64,000 bases of DNA. It comes from Meconema thalassinum (Eukaryota > Arthropoda > Insecta > Orthoptera > Tettigoniidae). Under the pieces are notes generated by a model. It was not told the origin of the DNA. It did no database searches and was given only the letters and a program-made list of their open reading frames with translations. The position numbers were made by a program, and so were the translations under genes. Position 1 is the stretch's first letter. Every line of letters starts with the position of its first letter. Of this stretch, positions 21,451 to 34,517 are shown piece by piece. Location: assembly GCA_946902985.2 (NCBI GenBank), contig OX336396.1, positions 232,886,797-232,950,796 of the forward strand, read 5' to 3'.

Positions 21451-22296
21451 TCGCTCCAAAACACTGGTCGAAGCTTGAATTGGTAAAATCACCGTACTTC
21501 ACCATATGTGCACAAACAATGAAGAAGCCTTATACTTAACAGGTCCATAAGCCAAATCAGATGCCTGCATACAAACGAGACGAGCGTGGAAGGAAAAAGC
21601 TTCATATAGCAATGAGATTAGCTCAATGCATAACCTGAAAGAAGCAAAGGAAAAACAAAAACCATAATAAAAGGGACCAAGGGGAACTTTATAGACTGAA
21701 ATAATTATGAAAAACTATAAAAATTAATTTAAAATGATATAGAACGAATGCAAACCTAATAATATTTGAAAAACTTACTTCAGGTTAAATCAAGGTATCA
21801 ATTATGAAAGGATTGTCTTATGTTTGAAAATTATTGTAAGGAATTTATGGGTGTAGCCAATTCCAACACTCATATATATGGTAGCAATAGATTATAAATA
21901 TTGCCATAGCTAGTTCTGTAATAGGACGTATGTATGAGTGGAGCGCTACTATGAAAAAAAGAGATTCTTTGGGGGAAAATGTTCAAAGTGGAAATTAAAT
22001 TATGTAATATAATAAAAATCAAGTTGTAGGGTATTGTCATGGCAGAAAGGTGTAACAGTATATTAATAAGTATGTAATTATGTATAAATATGTGATGTAG
22101 AAAAGTTATACTAAAGTGCTTCTAAGGAGGTTTATTATTGGACTTACTAGTTAGGTAGATTTCATTAGAAAGCTAACTATTGCAATGGGTCCCATGTTTC
22201 GACTTCCGGAAAATTTCGACATATCTTCGCGTTTCACATCCCCCAGACCCCATAACAACCGTCAGTTCAAAAGTTTATATATAATTTATGGATGTA

Positions 22297-22345
<49 letters not shown>
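22297..22345 (+). repeat. (TA)n microsatellite
   Basis: About 22 TA dinucleotides. 22346-22919 is unassigned; it has the style of non-coding transposon filler but no ends. Confidence 0.9.
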
Positions 22346-22349
<4 letters not shown>

Positions 22350-23771
22350 CAGTTTCTTGTGGACACGTTTACTACCGTAATTTTGCCCCAATCACTTTGA
22401 ATTTTTTACATAATAAGTACCCCATTAAATTCTCGGTCGAGTTCGTTAATGGGCAAAATCGGTCAAAGGGGGTGAAAATGGGGGCCTTTTTTCGATAAAG
22501 TGAAATATCACTATAACTCTCTTAAAACATGAAATATCGAATCCATTCAAAGTTCATAATATGTGTCGGATAAGTGCCAAAAATGTATGTCAAATAAGTT
22601 TTTTGATAGCACCAACCATTGACCAAAGGGGTGGAAAAAAGTGGGTTTTTCGGGAAACATTAATCATATCTCTCTTAATAGGCACAATATCAAAACCGTA
22701 CAGAATGGAAAATATTCCCCTAATAATTACCTAAAACTTTTGTCTGAAAGAAATTTTGATATGACCCACCATTACGCCAAGGGATGAGAAAAACGATTTC
22801 GGAATTAAAGAAAATGCCAAGTGCCATCAGAGGTTACCATGACAACGCTTCTAAATTGATCAGGGATGAGCTATCAGAGGTTGCCAAGACAAAGCCATTG
22901 ACGAGACCACATTCATTTTTAGCCTACTTTTCACACTTTGCAAAAATGAGGAAAATGTTGACTTATGAGATTGATCCGGGAAAATGTGTCTTCTGTCTGT
23001 CTGTCCTTCTGTCTGGCTGGCTGGCTGTGTGTGTGAGTGTCCCACCCCCACTTATCAACTCCTAAACGGCTGCAGCAATCAAAACCAAATTTAGTATGAG
23101 TAAAGATGAATACCGGAATATCTCAAGCCCATATTTGAAAAAGATGTCAGTGCTACCAACTGCTAAAAAAACGCATTAGAAATTTGAGCTCCATGTTGGA
23201 TATCATGGAAGACATACATGGGAGCAATTCCAAAATTGGCACACATGTAGATAATACTATTTCAGTTTAATTTCCAGGAGGCCATACATGACAGTGTTGC
23301 CAAAATAATTTTAGGCCTTCTGATAGGTCCAATTTTTAAATGCACATAACTTCTACACTATCGATTGGATTTCAACCAAATTATGTATGTAATATAAGCA
23401 CATAAGCAGGTATGACTGAGCGTATTATTAAGAGCAACCAGGGCTGCCAACTGTTAATAATTGTTCTCTCTACTTTTTATCCAAATACCAATATATCAGA
23501 AAGTATGCAAGCCGACAGCTTTAAACTATGCACGCGTATAGTACCTGACATTTTACATTAATTTCGAGTATCTTATATACGTCAGTTCTACCAACATGAT
23601 TCTAAGCCTGCTGATAGGACCAATTTTTAAATACATGTAACTTCTATACTGTCAGTTGGATTTCAACCAAATTTCGTATGTGCTATGTGTAATATAACAG
23701 ATATGACTATAAGTATTCTTATGAGCAATTAGGGCTGCCAACTGTTAATAAATGGTGTCTATATTTTTTTT

Positions 23772-25357
23772 TAGCCTACTTTCGATTTTTGCAAAAAATG
23801 AAAGTAGACTTATGAGATCAACACAGGGCGAAAAAAGTGTGTCTGTCTGTGTGTGTGTATGTGTGTGTGAGTCTGTGTGTGTGTGTATGTGTGTGTGTGA
23901 GTCTGTGTGTGTGTGTGTGTGTCTGTGTGTGAGTGTGTGTACTCTGAATGTCTGTCCCCCCCTATCAATTCGAACACGGTGAATGCGAATTGAACGAAAT
24001 TTGGTTCAAAGGTAGCACTAGCAAAGGACACCTCAGTGTCATGTTTTATATCGCCGCCATCTTGACGGAAACGTAATGGCGGCCACACAAATGTTCAAAG
24101 CTTAAATCAAATTACGACTAACCTAATCATCCGATCTCTACCAAATGTTGCAACAACATACCTTTATGGGGGGAGCATCCTTTGACCAATCTAATAGGTT
24201 ATTAGCCTAATAGTTTGCGGATGGCGGCCATCTTTATGTCAAAATTGATTCCCCCTATTAATTCGAACACGGTGGAACCGAATGGAACGAAATTTGGTAC
24301 AGAGGTAGCACTGGCAAAGGGCACCTCAGTGTCATGTTTTATATCGCCGCCATGTTGACTGAAACGTAATGGCGGAAACACGAATGTTCAAAGCTTAAAT
24401 CAAATTACGATTAACCTAATCATCCGATCTCTACCAAATTTTGCAACTACATACCTTTATGGAGGGAGCATCCTTTGACCAATCTAATAGGTCATTCGCC
24501 TAATAGTTTGCGGATGGCGGCCATCTTTGTGTCAGAATCGATTCCCCCTATTAATTCAAACACGGTGAAACCGAATGGAACGAAATTTGGTACAGAGATA
24601 GCACTAGCAAAGTGCATCTCAGTGTCATGATTAATATCGCCGCCATATTGACAGAAACGTAATGGCGGTCAAACAAATGTTTAAAGCTTAAATCAAATTA
24701 CGACTAACATAACCATCCGATCTCTACCAAACTTTGCAACAACATACCTTTATGGAGGGAGCATCCTCTGACCAATCTAATAGGTCATTAGCCTAATAGT
24801 TGGCGGATGGCGGCCATATTTATGTCAAAATTGATTCCCCCTATTAATTCGAACACGGTGGAACCGAATGAACAAAATTTGGTACTGAGGTAGCACTAGC
24901 AAAGGGCACCTCAGTGCCATGTTTTATATCACCGCTATCTTGACGGAAACGTAATCGCGGCCACCCAAATGTTAAAAGCTAAAATGTAATTACGACCAAC
25001 CTAATAATCTAGTCTCCACCAAATTTTGCAACACCATATCTTTATGTGGGAAACATTTTCTGACCAAACTGCAAGAACATCAGCCCAATAGTTTGCAGAT
25101 GGTGGCCAAGTATGTGTGCAAATGGATTCCCCCTATCAATTCAAACACGGTGAAACCGAATTGAACGAAATTTGGTACAGAGGTAGCACTAGCAAAGGGC
25201 ACCTCATATTCATGTTTAATATCCCTATAGCACGTTGTATTTCAACAAGCTACTACAACCAACATTCAATCATACTCCTTGAAAAGGACAAAGAGTTATA
25301 ACAATACCCATGCATTTAGGAGAAAGTAGGCTATTTGTTCTTTACTGAACATCTTGT
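23772..25357 (+). mobile_element. Helentron-like element, body type 2b (nested)
   Basis: TAGCCTACTTTCG start, GTAGACTTATGAGATC, a TG/CTGTG microsatellite (about 23840-23945), then 4.4 tandem copies of a 293-bp unit (23950-25260). It closes with GAAAGTAGGCT, the hairpin TGTTC-tttact-GAACA and CTTGT. It splits the 2a element between T and T. Confidence 0.85.
23950..25260 (+). repeat. 293-bp tandem repeat inside type 2b element
   Basis: Units start near 23955, 24251, 24545, 24838 and 25128 (CCCCCTATTAATTCGAACAC). Most units carry ATGGCGGC cores. Confidence 0.88.
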
Positions 25358-25953
25358 TTACCCTAATATCAATATATCAGAAAGTATGCAAGCCAACAGG
25401 TCTATACTTTGCATACGTACAGCACCTGACATTCTAGATTAATTTGGAGTAATTAATATAAGTCAGTGATGCCAACATGATTCTATGCCTGATGATAGCT
25501 CCAATTTTAAAATACATATAACTTCTATACTAAAAAATGGATTTCATCCAAAATTGGCATAAAAATATATCATAATATTTCCGATTATTTCTGACCAGCA
25601 TACGCATGACATTGTTGCCAACGTGCTTTTACGTGTGCTGATGGATCCAATGAATAACTCCATGTAACATCCTTTGGACTTCAACCACATATTCTATTCT
25701 GTACTTTAAGAGATGGAATTAAGAATATATTCAGTCACCAGGGCTGCCAACTGTATTGCTGTATTAGGCTACATTATGCCTAGTATACAGTATTTCGAAC
25801 TAATTAAGACATTCCGATATTACCAACTTAATTTCGTCATTATTCTAGATAGGTTCATATACTGTAGATTAATCATTGGCATGAATCTTAATTTTAAGAA
25901 AAGTAGGCTCTTTAGTTCCGCACGGAACTTCTAGTTCCATCTGACTATGTGGG

Positions 25954-26333
25954 AAGCGGCTAACTGGTAGCATGCTGAACTTCTATGCCCAAGGTCGCTG
26001 GTTCAAAACCGGCCAAAGTCGTCGGATTTTCTAAGAGCGCTAAAAATCCCTCAGCATGCTTTCCTTCGGAGGGGAAGTTCCAACGTTCATTGCAAGTTGC
26101 AGGTTGCGGTGGAATCTAGCAGCCAAGTTCACAGTAGTTGTCGTTGACGGTAGTATTTGGTACAAAATTAGGTACTACTACTTAAAATTGACCTTCTGCA
26201 GACCTTAACTGAATTAGAGACTAATACAGTCATCACAATTAACACCGTTTATCAGACAGACTCTACACACACCCAATGTACACGGGGTTACATGACCACG
26301 TTGTCGCAGCCCCTAAACTGAGGAACCAACAAA
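25954..26333 (+). mobile_element. tRNA-derived SINE (internal deletion)
   Basis: Head with ACTGGTAGCATGCTGAAC and a GGTTCAAAACC B box, then GGAGGGGAAGT, then the shared tail (complement of GATAACCGGTGTTAATTGTG) to GAGGAACCAAC. Shorter than the 58393 copy. 26334-26636 has no feature I can name. Confidence 0.75.
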
Positions 26334-26636
26334 CATCTCTGCGGGAGATAAAAGTTTGCGTGAAGAAGTAACAGACTGTTAGATAGTTACACATCAGTTC
26401 CAAACCTAGCATAAGGACATTGTGATCAAAAGTATTAAAATGAACCCCAAATATGACAAGAAAGTTACCATCCCCATAAGACAATAAAATTTTAAAAATA
26501 TGCATAGAAAGACGAAAAAAGGTTAATTAACCTCCAATTGTAAAATACATTCTCGCAATAAATGAGGTCTGATCCACCTACGAAAACCTGCATATTTCGC
26601 CTATTTTAGCCTATCCTCTAGTCTGCCCGGTGAAAT

Positions 26637-27757
26637 CTACCTCCGCCTTCCGGCGTGCCGAGAGGAATTTTTAAAGTTATTTTTGAGAGTGTCAAATAAG
26701 ATATTAGAATCGAAAATGACTTCATTATAATTCACTGGGACTGGGATACTGTGTGCTGTGTTGATTTCAATGGATTCGAGAACATTCATCATAGTACCCT
26801 TGCTAGTGTAATCTAAGATTTCTAAATCATTCTCTATACTAGTGAATTTGTGGCCTGAATCCTCCATATGTGCGGCCATGGCTGAATACTTTCTGTATTT
26901 AGTGGCATTTAAGTGATCATTATATCTTGTGGTGAAATTTCTTCCTGTTTGACCTATATAATTGGCGTTACAATCATTACAACTTAATCTGTAAACACCG
27001 GATTTGCTGAATTTATCCTTCAAGTTGAAAGAATTGGAATTTAAAAAATGCTCTGATTAGTATTGTTAGTTTTGTAAGCTATTTTCATGTTAAGCTTTTT
27101 GAATTTGTTAGTGATGTTATAAGTATGATGATTAAAATAAGTAAAAACTGCATATGAGGGTTTTTCTTTATGCACAGGTTGAAGTTGTGTGATGGGCTTA
27201 TTTTTTAGTTTGTTGATAATATTAAAAATGTATTGATGATTATAACCATTAACTCTGGCAATTTGATATATTATCTCAATTTCTTTGTCAAAATCTTGCT
27301 TGGAAAGAGGTAAATTCATGGCTCTGTTCACAAGGCTAATGAAAGTGGCTTTTTTATGACAGACAGGATGGTTTGAATCTTGCCTTATAACAGAATGGGT
27401 TTGCGTGGGTTTCCTGAAAATTTGGTAATGCAGTCTGTTATCTTTTTTGAAAATGGTTGTGTCAAGAAAATTAATCTTATTGTTTGTGGCGGATTCCATG
27501 GTAAATTTAATATTATTATCAATATTGTTGAGTTGATCTAAAATTCTATGAATCTTTTGAATATTATCGTCAATAATTATGTACACATCATCAACGTATC
27601 TACCCAAAAACGTAATCCCCATTATTTTATCTTTTATTTTAGTTTCTTCTAAATGGTCGAGGTAAATGTTAGCGAGTATTCCTGACAATGGAGAACCCAT
27701 AGCTAAGCCATCATTTTGCTTATAAACTTTACTGTTTAATGTAAAGTAATTATTATA
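26637..27757 (-). pseudogene. Penelope-like element ORF, C-terminal half (RT catalytic core and GIY-YIG endonuclease)
   Basis: Minus strand. From 27757 the frame enters YFTLNSKVYKQNDGLAMGSP, the PLE reverse transcriptase block before the catalytic motif RYVDDVYIII (about 27570-27605). It continues through KINFLDTTI and HPVCHKKATFISLVNRA. A slip in a T-run near 27040 shifts the frame; then KSGVYRLSCNDCNANYIGQT and FTTRYNDHL form a GIY-YIG nuclease with its cysteine pair. Together these identify a Penelope-like retroelement. The N-terminal half lies at 52427-53997; the 24.67-kb Helitron block separates them. The frameshift means it is not functional. Confidence 0.93.
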
Positions 27758-29609
27758 TCATACAAATATATAACAAGAAGTTCCGTAACGAACGAAAGAG
27801 CCTACTTTTCTTAAAATTTAAGATCTATGCCAATGATTAATCTATATGGATCTATCTAGAATAATGACGAAATTAAGTTGGTAATATCGAAATTTCTAAT
27901 TAGTTCGAAATACTGTATACCTGGCATACTGTAGCCTAATAGAGAACTACAGTTGGCAGCCCTGGTGACTGAATATATTCTTAGTTCCATCTCTTAAGGT
28001 ACAGAATACAAAATTTGGTTGAAGTCCAATGGATAGCATGGACGTTACATGCAGTTAAACATTGGATCTAACAGCGCGCGTAAAATCATGTTGGCAACAA
28101 TGTCATACATGTATTGGTCAGAAATAATCTGAAATAATATGATCTATTGTTGTGTCAATTTTGAATAAAATCCATTAGTTAGTATAGAAGTTACATGCAT
28201 TTTAAAATTGGATCTATCAGCAGGCTTAGAATCATGTTGGCAGCACTGACGTATATTAGTTACTCCAAATTAATCTAGAATGCCAGGTACTATACGTGTG
28301 CAAAGTTTAGAGCTATTGGCTTGCATACTTTCTGATATATTGATATTAGGGTAACAAAAATAGAGACAGTATTTACTAACAGTTGGCAGCCCTGGTTACT
28401 CTTAAGAATCGTCATATACATATCTGTTATGGTACACATAGCACACACGAAATTTGGTTGAAATCCAAATGATAGTATAGAAGTTACATGTATTTAAAGT
28501 TGGACCTCTCAGTAGGCTTAGAATCATGTCGGTAGCACTGATGTATATACGTTTCTCCAAATTAATATAGAATGTCAGGTACTATACGTGTGCATAGTTT
28601 AAAGCTGTCGGCTGGCATACTTTCTGATATATTGGTATTTGGATAAAATAAATTGAGAGCATTTATTAACAGTTGGCAGCCCTTGTGGATCTTAATAATA
28701 CGTTCAGTCATGTCTGTTTATGTACACATAGCACATACGAAATTTGGTTGATATCCAATTGATAGTGTAGAAGTTATATGCATTTAAAATTTGTACAAAT
28801 CAGAAGGCGTATATTCATTTTGTCAACACTGCGATGTATGGCCTCCTGGAAATTAAACTGCAATATTATTATCTATACGTGTGCCAATTTTGAAATAGCT
28901 CCTATTCATACCTTCCAAGATATCCAACATGGAGCTCAAATTTCAATTGCGATTTTTCAGCAGTTGGTAGCACTGACATCATTTTCAAATATGGGCGTGA
29001 GATATTCAGGTATAGATCTTTGCTCCTACCAAATTTTGTTTCGATTGCTGCAGCCGTTTAGGAGTTGATAGGGGGGGACACGCACACACACAGCCAGCCA
29101 GACAGACAGAAGGACAGACAGACAGAAGGACAGACAGACAGACAGACAGACACACATTTGCCCGATCTCATAAGTCTACTTTTTCCTCATTTTTGCAAAA
29201 TGTGAAAAGTAGGCTAAACATGAGATGGTGTGTGTCTGTCTGTCTGTCTGTGTGTTACTCAATAACGCAAGAACCACTGGTCCGATTTAAATGAAATTTT
29301 GCATGGATGTAGCTGATTTACCAGGTTTACATATAGGATACTTTTGATTTCGAAATTTTACACTATTAAAAATGGCAACCATTTTAGTGACGTCACTACA
29401 CCCTTTGGTTTCAAAATTTCATATTTCCATATCAAGTAAAAAGAGAACGGTAGGAAATAGCAAACTTTTGATGGCATACATGAGCTTTAACATTTAATTT
29501 TCTATCCGAAAGGTCCTTATCACTTTTCGTACATCTCCAACGGTTAGCGAGTAAAACCAAAATCTGTGCAATAAAACACGGTCAACACCGAGCGGTGGAG
29601 TATATCTCT
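27758..29609 (+). mobile_element. F3 Helitron segment, first copy
   Basis: 5' TCATACAAATATATA, then (after the Helentron-like insert) ATGAGATGGTGTGTGTCTG, CCACTGGTCCGATTTAAATG and the end hairpin CACCG-AG-CGGTG near 29590. It parallels 33930-34517, which has an additional copy of a 185-bp module. Confidence 0.7.
27773..29216 (-). mobile_element. Helentron-like element, body type 2a
   Basis: On the minus strand: TAGCCTACTTTTCACATTTT start (29216), GACAGA microsatellite, 2a modules, hairpin GTTC-gttacg-GAAC and CTTGT end (27773). It sits only 15 bases inside the F3 5' end; removing it gives the F3 sequence seen at 33930. Confidence 0.85.
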
Positions 29610-30319
29610 CTATATATAAAAATGAAAATTTGTCTGATTTTCTCTGAATTTCTACGGAAATTTGAGTTGTTTACGAGTTTCAGACTGTTTTATGATGGAT
29701 GCGCACGAAAATAATTTTTTTGGCTGTCAGTTTGTTTGTTTGTTTGTTTGTTTGTCTGTGGACAAATTTGTTCCCTTATAACTCGAGAACGGCTGGGTGT
29801 ATCAACGTAAAATTTGGTACAGATATCCATCAGAGGCACGACACTAATCATTGATGTAACTCTTCTCCGTACCTCTCATAAAAGGGGGCATACCCCCTTA
29901 AAATACATGCTGAAATAGGAGTAGAAGGACGAGACAAAGCTCATTTTCATCCCCTCAATGTGAGAGACAAAACTCAGGTCCCCGAAAACCACATTTTAAG
30001 GACCGAAGACCAACCGTTTTTGAGATATTCCCAGAAAACTAATTTAATTTATTAAACTAATGAACGAATGCAAGCCAGTAACCATGGCAACAGATTCTCA
30101 GAGGTCCATCTATTGCTGTAAGACGCAATGCAAATCCATTAATTACATTAGTGTGAAAGTTTGCAAACGGCTAGAAGGTTATCACGGAACCAAATTAAGC
30201 CGTAAAATTCATCTATACGTATAATGCGCTTAAGGGGATCAAGGGGTACTCTAGAATTTTTTCACGCGATTTACACCTGCGGGTGTGCTACGGCAGGCCT
30301 ATTATATTCCTATCCCCAT

Positions 30320-32119
30320 AGTATTCATTCATTCATTCATTCATTCATTCATTCATTCATTTCGTATAGGCCATCTATGGACCGCGTCATTCCAACCGTC
30401 TACTGGCTTTGATGTTTGCCCTGTACGCCAGCATTAGTTCTCGGTGGACTTCCTTCCGTTCCTAGGTCCAAATCTTTCCCGTTTTCAGCTTCGGTTTTTC
30501 TTGGAAACCTTTACAAGCTTGAAGTTTCCTTTTGAGTGGGGCGCGCTCCTGAATGTCTGTTGGTGTAATCCCCACTTCTTTCAGATCTTTATCCAACTCA
30601 ATGAACCAGGCCCATTTTGTTTTCCTCTCCTGAAAGTAAGTTATGTTGCGGTTGGTCAGTCTCGCTGGGCTCATTCGTTTCACATGCCCAAACAAGTAGT
30701 TTCGTGAAGAACTATACAGCCTATTTTCATATATCCTACTTATGTTAACTGCCACAATCAACATACAAAATTTCAGTTTAATTGCTGCAACAGATTCGTA
30801 GATATTGAGAACCGTCTAAATATTTCAGATGTTCGCCAGGTTGGATTTTTATTTTTGTACTATTACATTAAGATTATTGTGTACGTGTGGTATTCAAACT
30901 TCAATCCCATGATTAGACAACAAGAAGTAAAAACGAGATTTTAAAATTACGCACAGCAGCCATCTTGTGATAATGCAAACCATTGAAATAAATTAGATGC
31001 CAGTGGATCAACATTTGTATAAGCATTTAACGTGCAACGTTTCACGGCACTCGGATAGTTAATTCGCGAGAAACGTCCATTTAAATATTTATACTTCGCG
31101 TCGCCGCCATGTTGGATTTGTGCTCACCAGGTTCCTGAAAGTCCTATAGGTGAACATATGTTCATAGTCTCTATGAACATAAAAAAAATCAGTTTGGTTG
31201 CTGTAAAAGATTCATAGATATTGAGAACCGTCTAAATATTTCGGGAGCTCACCATTTAGGAGTGTTATGTGTATAGACCATAGAGTTAAGTACCAATCAA
31301 GGACAATTATTGCCTAGGTTCATTATTCAAACTTTCACTTCGATCGCATGACTACGACACAAGAAATTAGAACTTAATTTTAAAATTTCGCACAGCCGCC
31401 ATCTTGAGGTTATGTAAGCAATTGAATTAAATTAGATGGCAGTGCATTACAATCTGCAAAATCAATTACTGTACCACATTTCACTGCGCTCAGAGAGTTA
31501 AATCACGAGAAAAGTCTATTAAAATATTTTAAATTCGCTTGGTCGCCATGTTCGTTTCGTACTTTACAGGTTTATGAAATATACGTAGGTATACCTGTAT
31601 CAGTACCCTTTATCACGTACAAAATTGCAGGCTGATATCTGTAATAGTTTCGGAGATATAGAATGTCAGTGAAATATTTCGCACAGCCGCCATTTTGAGG
31701 TTATGTAAACAATTGAACTAAATTAGACTCCAGTGCATTACAATGTGTATAAACATTTGCTGTACCAAGTTTCTTTACATTTAGATAGTTAAATCGCGAG
31801 AAAAGTCTATTTAAATGTCTCAACTTCGCTTGGCCGCCATGTTGGTTTTGTAGTCACCAGGTTTTTGAAAGTCTCATAGGTGAACTTCTAGTAGTGCCCT
31901 TTATCACCGTACACAATTTCAGGGCAATGTCGGTAATAGTTTAGGAGATATTGAATGCTAGTGAAATATTTCGCACAGCCGCCATGTTGGATTGGAGAGA
32001 CGTAAAAAAATTTGAAGGGCACGGTCGAGGTCGCCGGGAATAGTGCTATGAACATTCCGAGTTTCATTGAAATCGCTCCAGCCGTTTCGATTTTATTAGG
32101 GGGGGACACACACACGAAT

Positions 32120-32150
<31 letters not shown>

Positions 32151-32645
32151 GCACACACGCACGCACACACACACGGACAAAAGGTGATCTCATAAGCCTA
32201 TTTTTTCAAAATTGAAAATAGGCTAAAAATGGTAACCTTCTCTTCCGGATGACGTTGCTTATCTTCTCCACATGAGTATATAGGTCATGGTTATGCCGTC
32301 TTATGTATTCCCCATTGTCTTTGACGGAACGCAATATCTTTCTCAAAATTTTCCTTTCTTTGGCCTCCAGTTTCTCGACCAAGCCTTTTTAGTTCATCGT
32401 GAGGCATTCAGAAGCATGCAAGACCTCCGGACGGATGACACTGCAGTAATGTTTTAATTTTGCGTTGAAGGTTATTGACCTTTTCTTATAGATGTCCTTA
32501 GTTAAATGGTAGGCCATTTCCATTTTGCTCATGCGTGATGTGAATGCTTCTTTCTCTGATAATATCCCTTCCCTGACCCGTCCTGAAAATAAAAGTACAT
32601 GGCCATTGGCTGCATTAAAAATAAAAAATTAGGTGTTATAATTTC
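30320..32645 (-). pseudogene. RTE-like retrotransposon 3' fragment
   Basis: The minus-strand frame reads SKMEMAYHLT, RKILRKILRSVK, IRKRRLPF, then past a Helentron-like insert FGHVKRMSPARLTNRNITYF and KLKTGKIWT. This is collinear with 57040-57620. The 3' end carries an (ATGA)n tail (30320-30362), usual for this clade. A stop and internal insertion show decay. Compare 35220-35240, where the uninterrupted F1 sequence shows the empty site. Confidence 0.85.
30692..32223 (-). mobile_element. Helentron-like element, body type 2c
   Basis: Same terminal signature on the minus strand (TAGCCTATTTTCAATTTTG start, AATAGGCTGTATAGTTC, hairpin, CTTGT end) but a different body made of about 290-bp modules with GCCGCCATGTTGG or GCCGCCATCTTGAGG. 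A long CA microsatellite lies at 32105-32170. Removing it rejoins the RTE frame exactly (residues PF then FGH). Confidence 0.85.
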
Positions 32646-33929
32646 TCCCTATATTATATTATTATTTGTATTATATTATGGCGTACAACGACGAGAAAAA
32701 TCCCCTCGGTGCCAGCAACAAAATTCGGGGGCCCTAAAGGGTCCTCGAAAACTACATTATAAGGCTCTAAATCCAACAGTTTCTGAAATATTCCCATAAA
32801 ACTAATTTAATTTAATTTAACAAACTAATGAAGGAATGCAAATCGGTAACCATGCGAACATTATCTCAAGGGGTGGCATACAACTTTCCTTCTGTTTCTG
32901 TAAGAAGCAATGTCACTCCATTTATTACATTTCTGTGAAAGTTTGCAAATGGCTATAAGGTTATCACGGAACTAACGTAGACCGTATAATTCATCAATGC
33001 AATTAAGGGGGTGAAGGGGTAACCTAGAATTTTTTCATGCAATTTTCACGTTCGACATAATAGTACAGAAGGTCTATTATATCTCCAAACAGCAACATTA
33101 TTTTCAAAAATTCCTGAATTGAACCAGCATTTTTTGCGGCTTTTAGGAATTTGGGCAATTTGAGGCTAAAGAACCTGAATTGTCATGCACCACAAGCCTT
33201 TATAATTTATGAAAATGGGTCTTCCTGTGTATGGGCACCTAGCACAACGTAGAGGGTCAGTTTTTATGTGACGTGTATTGCGGTTCATCTACAAGGCTAT
33301 CAATTGTATTTCACGTCAGGAAGTACACGTTAGGAGAATTTAGTCTGAGAGCACATTTTAACTTTTTTTTTGTCGACATACGGGTTCATCGTAAGGATGA
33401 TTTTATTTGATACTGTGTGGTAGATATACCCATATTTGGATATCTGGGTAATATGTTGTAGACAATAGAATTGTCTGTCTTTCTGTGCATCTTTTTGTAC
33501 GCCTATACCTCGTGTTCGGATGCTTGGTGCATCGTAATATTAGGTATGGTAACCATGAGAGTCAATACACCAATTATTTATAAGACTCTTCACCGTACTT
33601 TTCATACAGTAGAAGGGTGGATATAGAGAAAAACTTCTCAATATATGCTAAAATAGGCGAAATATAAAAATTATCCTAGAAGGACGACCAAAGCATATGT
33701 TGCGCTTCTCAATGTTAAACACAAAATTCGGGAATCTATAAAGGGTCTCCGAAAACTACATTTTAAGGGCCTTAAATTAACAGTGCGTGTGATATTCCCA
33801 GTAAACTAACTTCGTTCTGATAAACTTGAAGGAATGACAAACCGCTAACCATTGCAACAGTAGCTCAATTGATAATGTCTGGTGTTAACAACGAACACCG
33901 TTCGAAGAACGGGTACTTCTGCTAGTAGA

Positions 33930-34517
33930 ATATATAAAGATGAGATGGTGTGTGTCTGTCTTTATGTCTGTCTGTCTGTCTGTCTGTGTGTTACTCAATA
34001 ACGCAAGAACCACTGGTCCGATTTAAATGAAATTTTGCATGAATGTAGCTGAAATACCAGGTTTACATATAGGATACTTTTAATTTTGATATTTTGCACT
34101 ATTAAGAAATTGCGACCTTTTAAGTGATGTCACTACACCCTTTGATTTAAAAATTTCATATTTCCATATCAAATAAAAAGAGAACGCTAAGAAGTAGCAA
34201 ACTTTTGATGGCAAATACGAGCTAAAAATATAATTTCCTATCCGAAAGGTCCGTATCAAGTTTCGTGTATCTCCAACGGTTAGCGAGTAAAACCCATATA
34301 TGTGACGTCACTACACCCTTTGGTTTCAAAATTTCATATTTCCATTTCAAATAAAACGATAACGCTAAGAAATAGCAAACTTTTGATGCATTCACGAGCT
34401 TTAACATTTAATTTTGTATCCAAAAGGTCCGTATCAAGTTTCGTGTATCTCCAACGGTTAGCGAGTAAAACCTAAATTTGTGCAATAAAACACGGTCAAC
34501 ACCGAGCGGTGCAGTAT
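33930..34517 (+). mobile_element. F3 Helitron segment, second copy
   Basis: Abuts the CTAG of the first F1 copy. Ends with hairpin CACCG-AG-CGGTG and CAGTATATCTAG (CTAG at 34514-34517). Two copies of a 185-bp module (GAACGCTAAGAAGTAGCAAA type). Confidence 0.75.

Larger units (their letters stand above)
22920..25935 (+). mobile_element. Helentron-like element, body type 2a (interrupted)
   Basis: Starts TAGCCTACTTTTCAC and ends with hairpin AGTTCCG-CA-CGGAACT followed by TCTAGT. Flanks are T and T with no duplication. Just inside the 5' end lies AGTnGACTTATGAGAT and a GTCT microsatellite; before the hairpin, AAAGTAGGCT is the inverted counterpart of the 5' end. The interior holds repeated modules of about 330 bp (ACCAATATATCAGAAAGTAT, GGGCTGCCAACTGTTAAT). 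No ORF. The second Helentron-like element at 23772 interrupts it. Confidence 0.8.
29610..33929 (+). mobile_element. F1 Helitron, first copy (interrupted)
   Basis: 5' TCTATATATAAAAATG, then GAAAATTTGTCTG; 3' CCGTTC-GAA-GAACGG hairpin with CTGCTAG at 33926-33929, followed by T. An RTE-like fragment (about 30320-32645) interrupts it. Net length about 2.0 kb, non-coding. Confidence 0.75.

Noticed and set aside
23810..24088. Val/Cys-rich and His/Thr-rich ORFs
   Set aside because: Frames through TG and CA microsatellites at the Helentron-like 5' ends.
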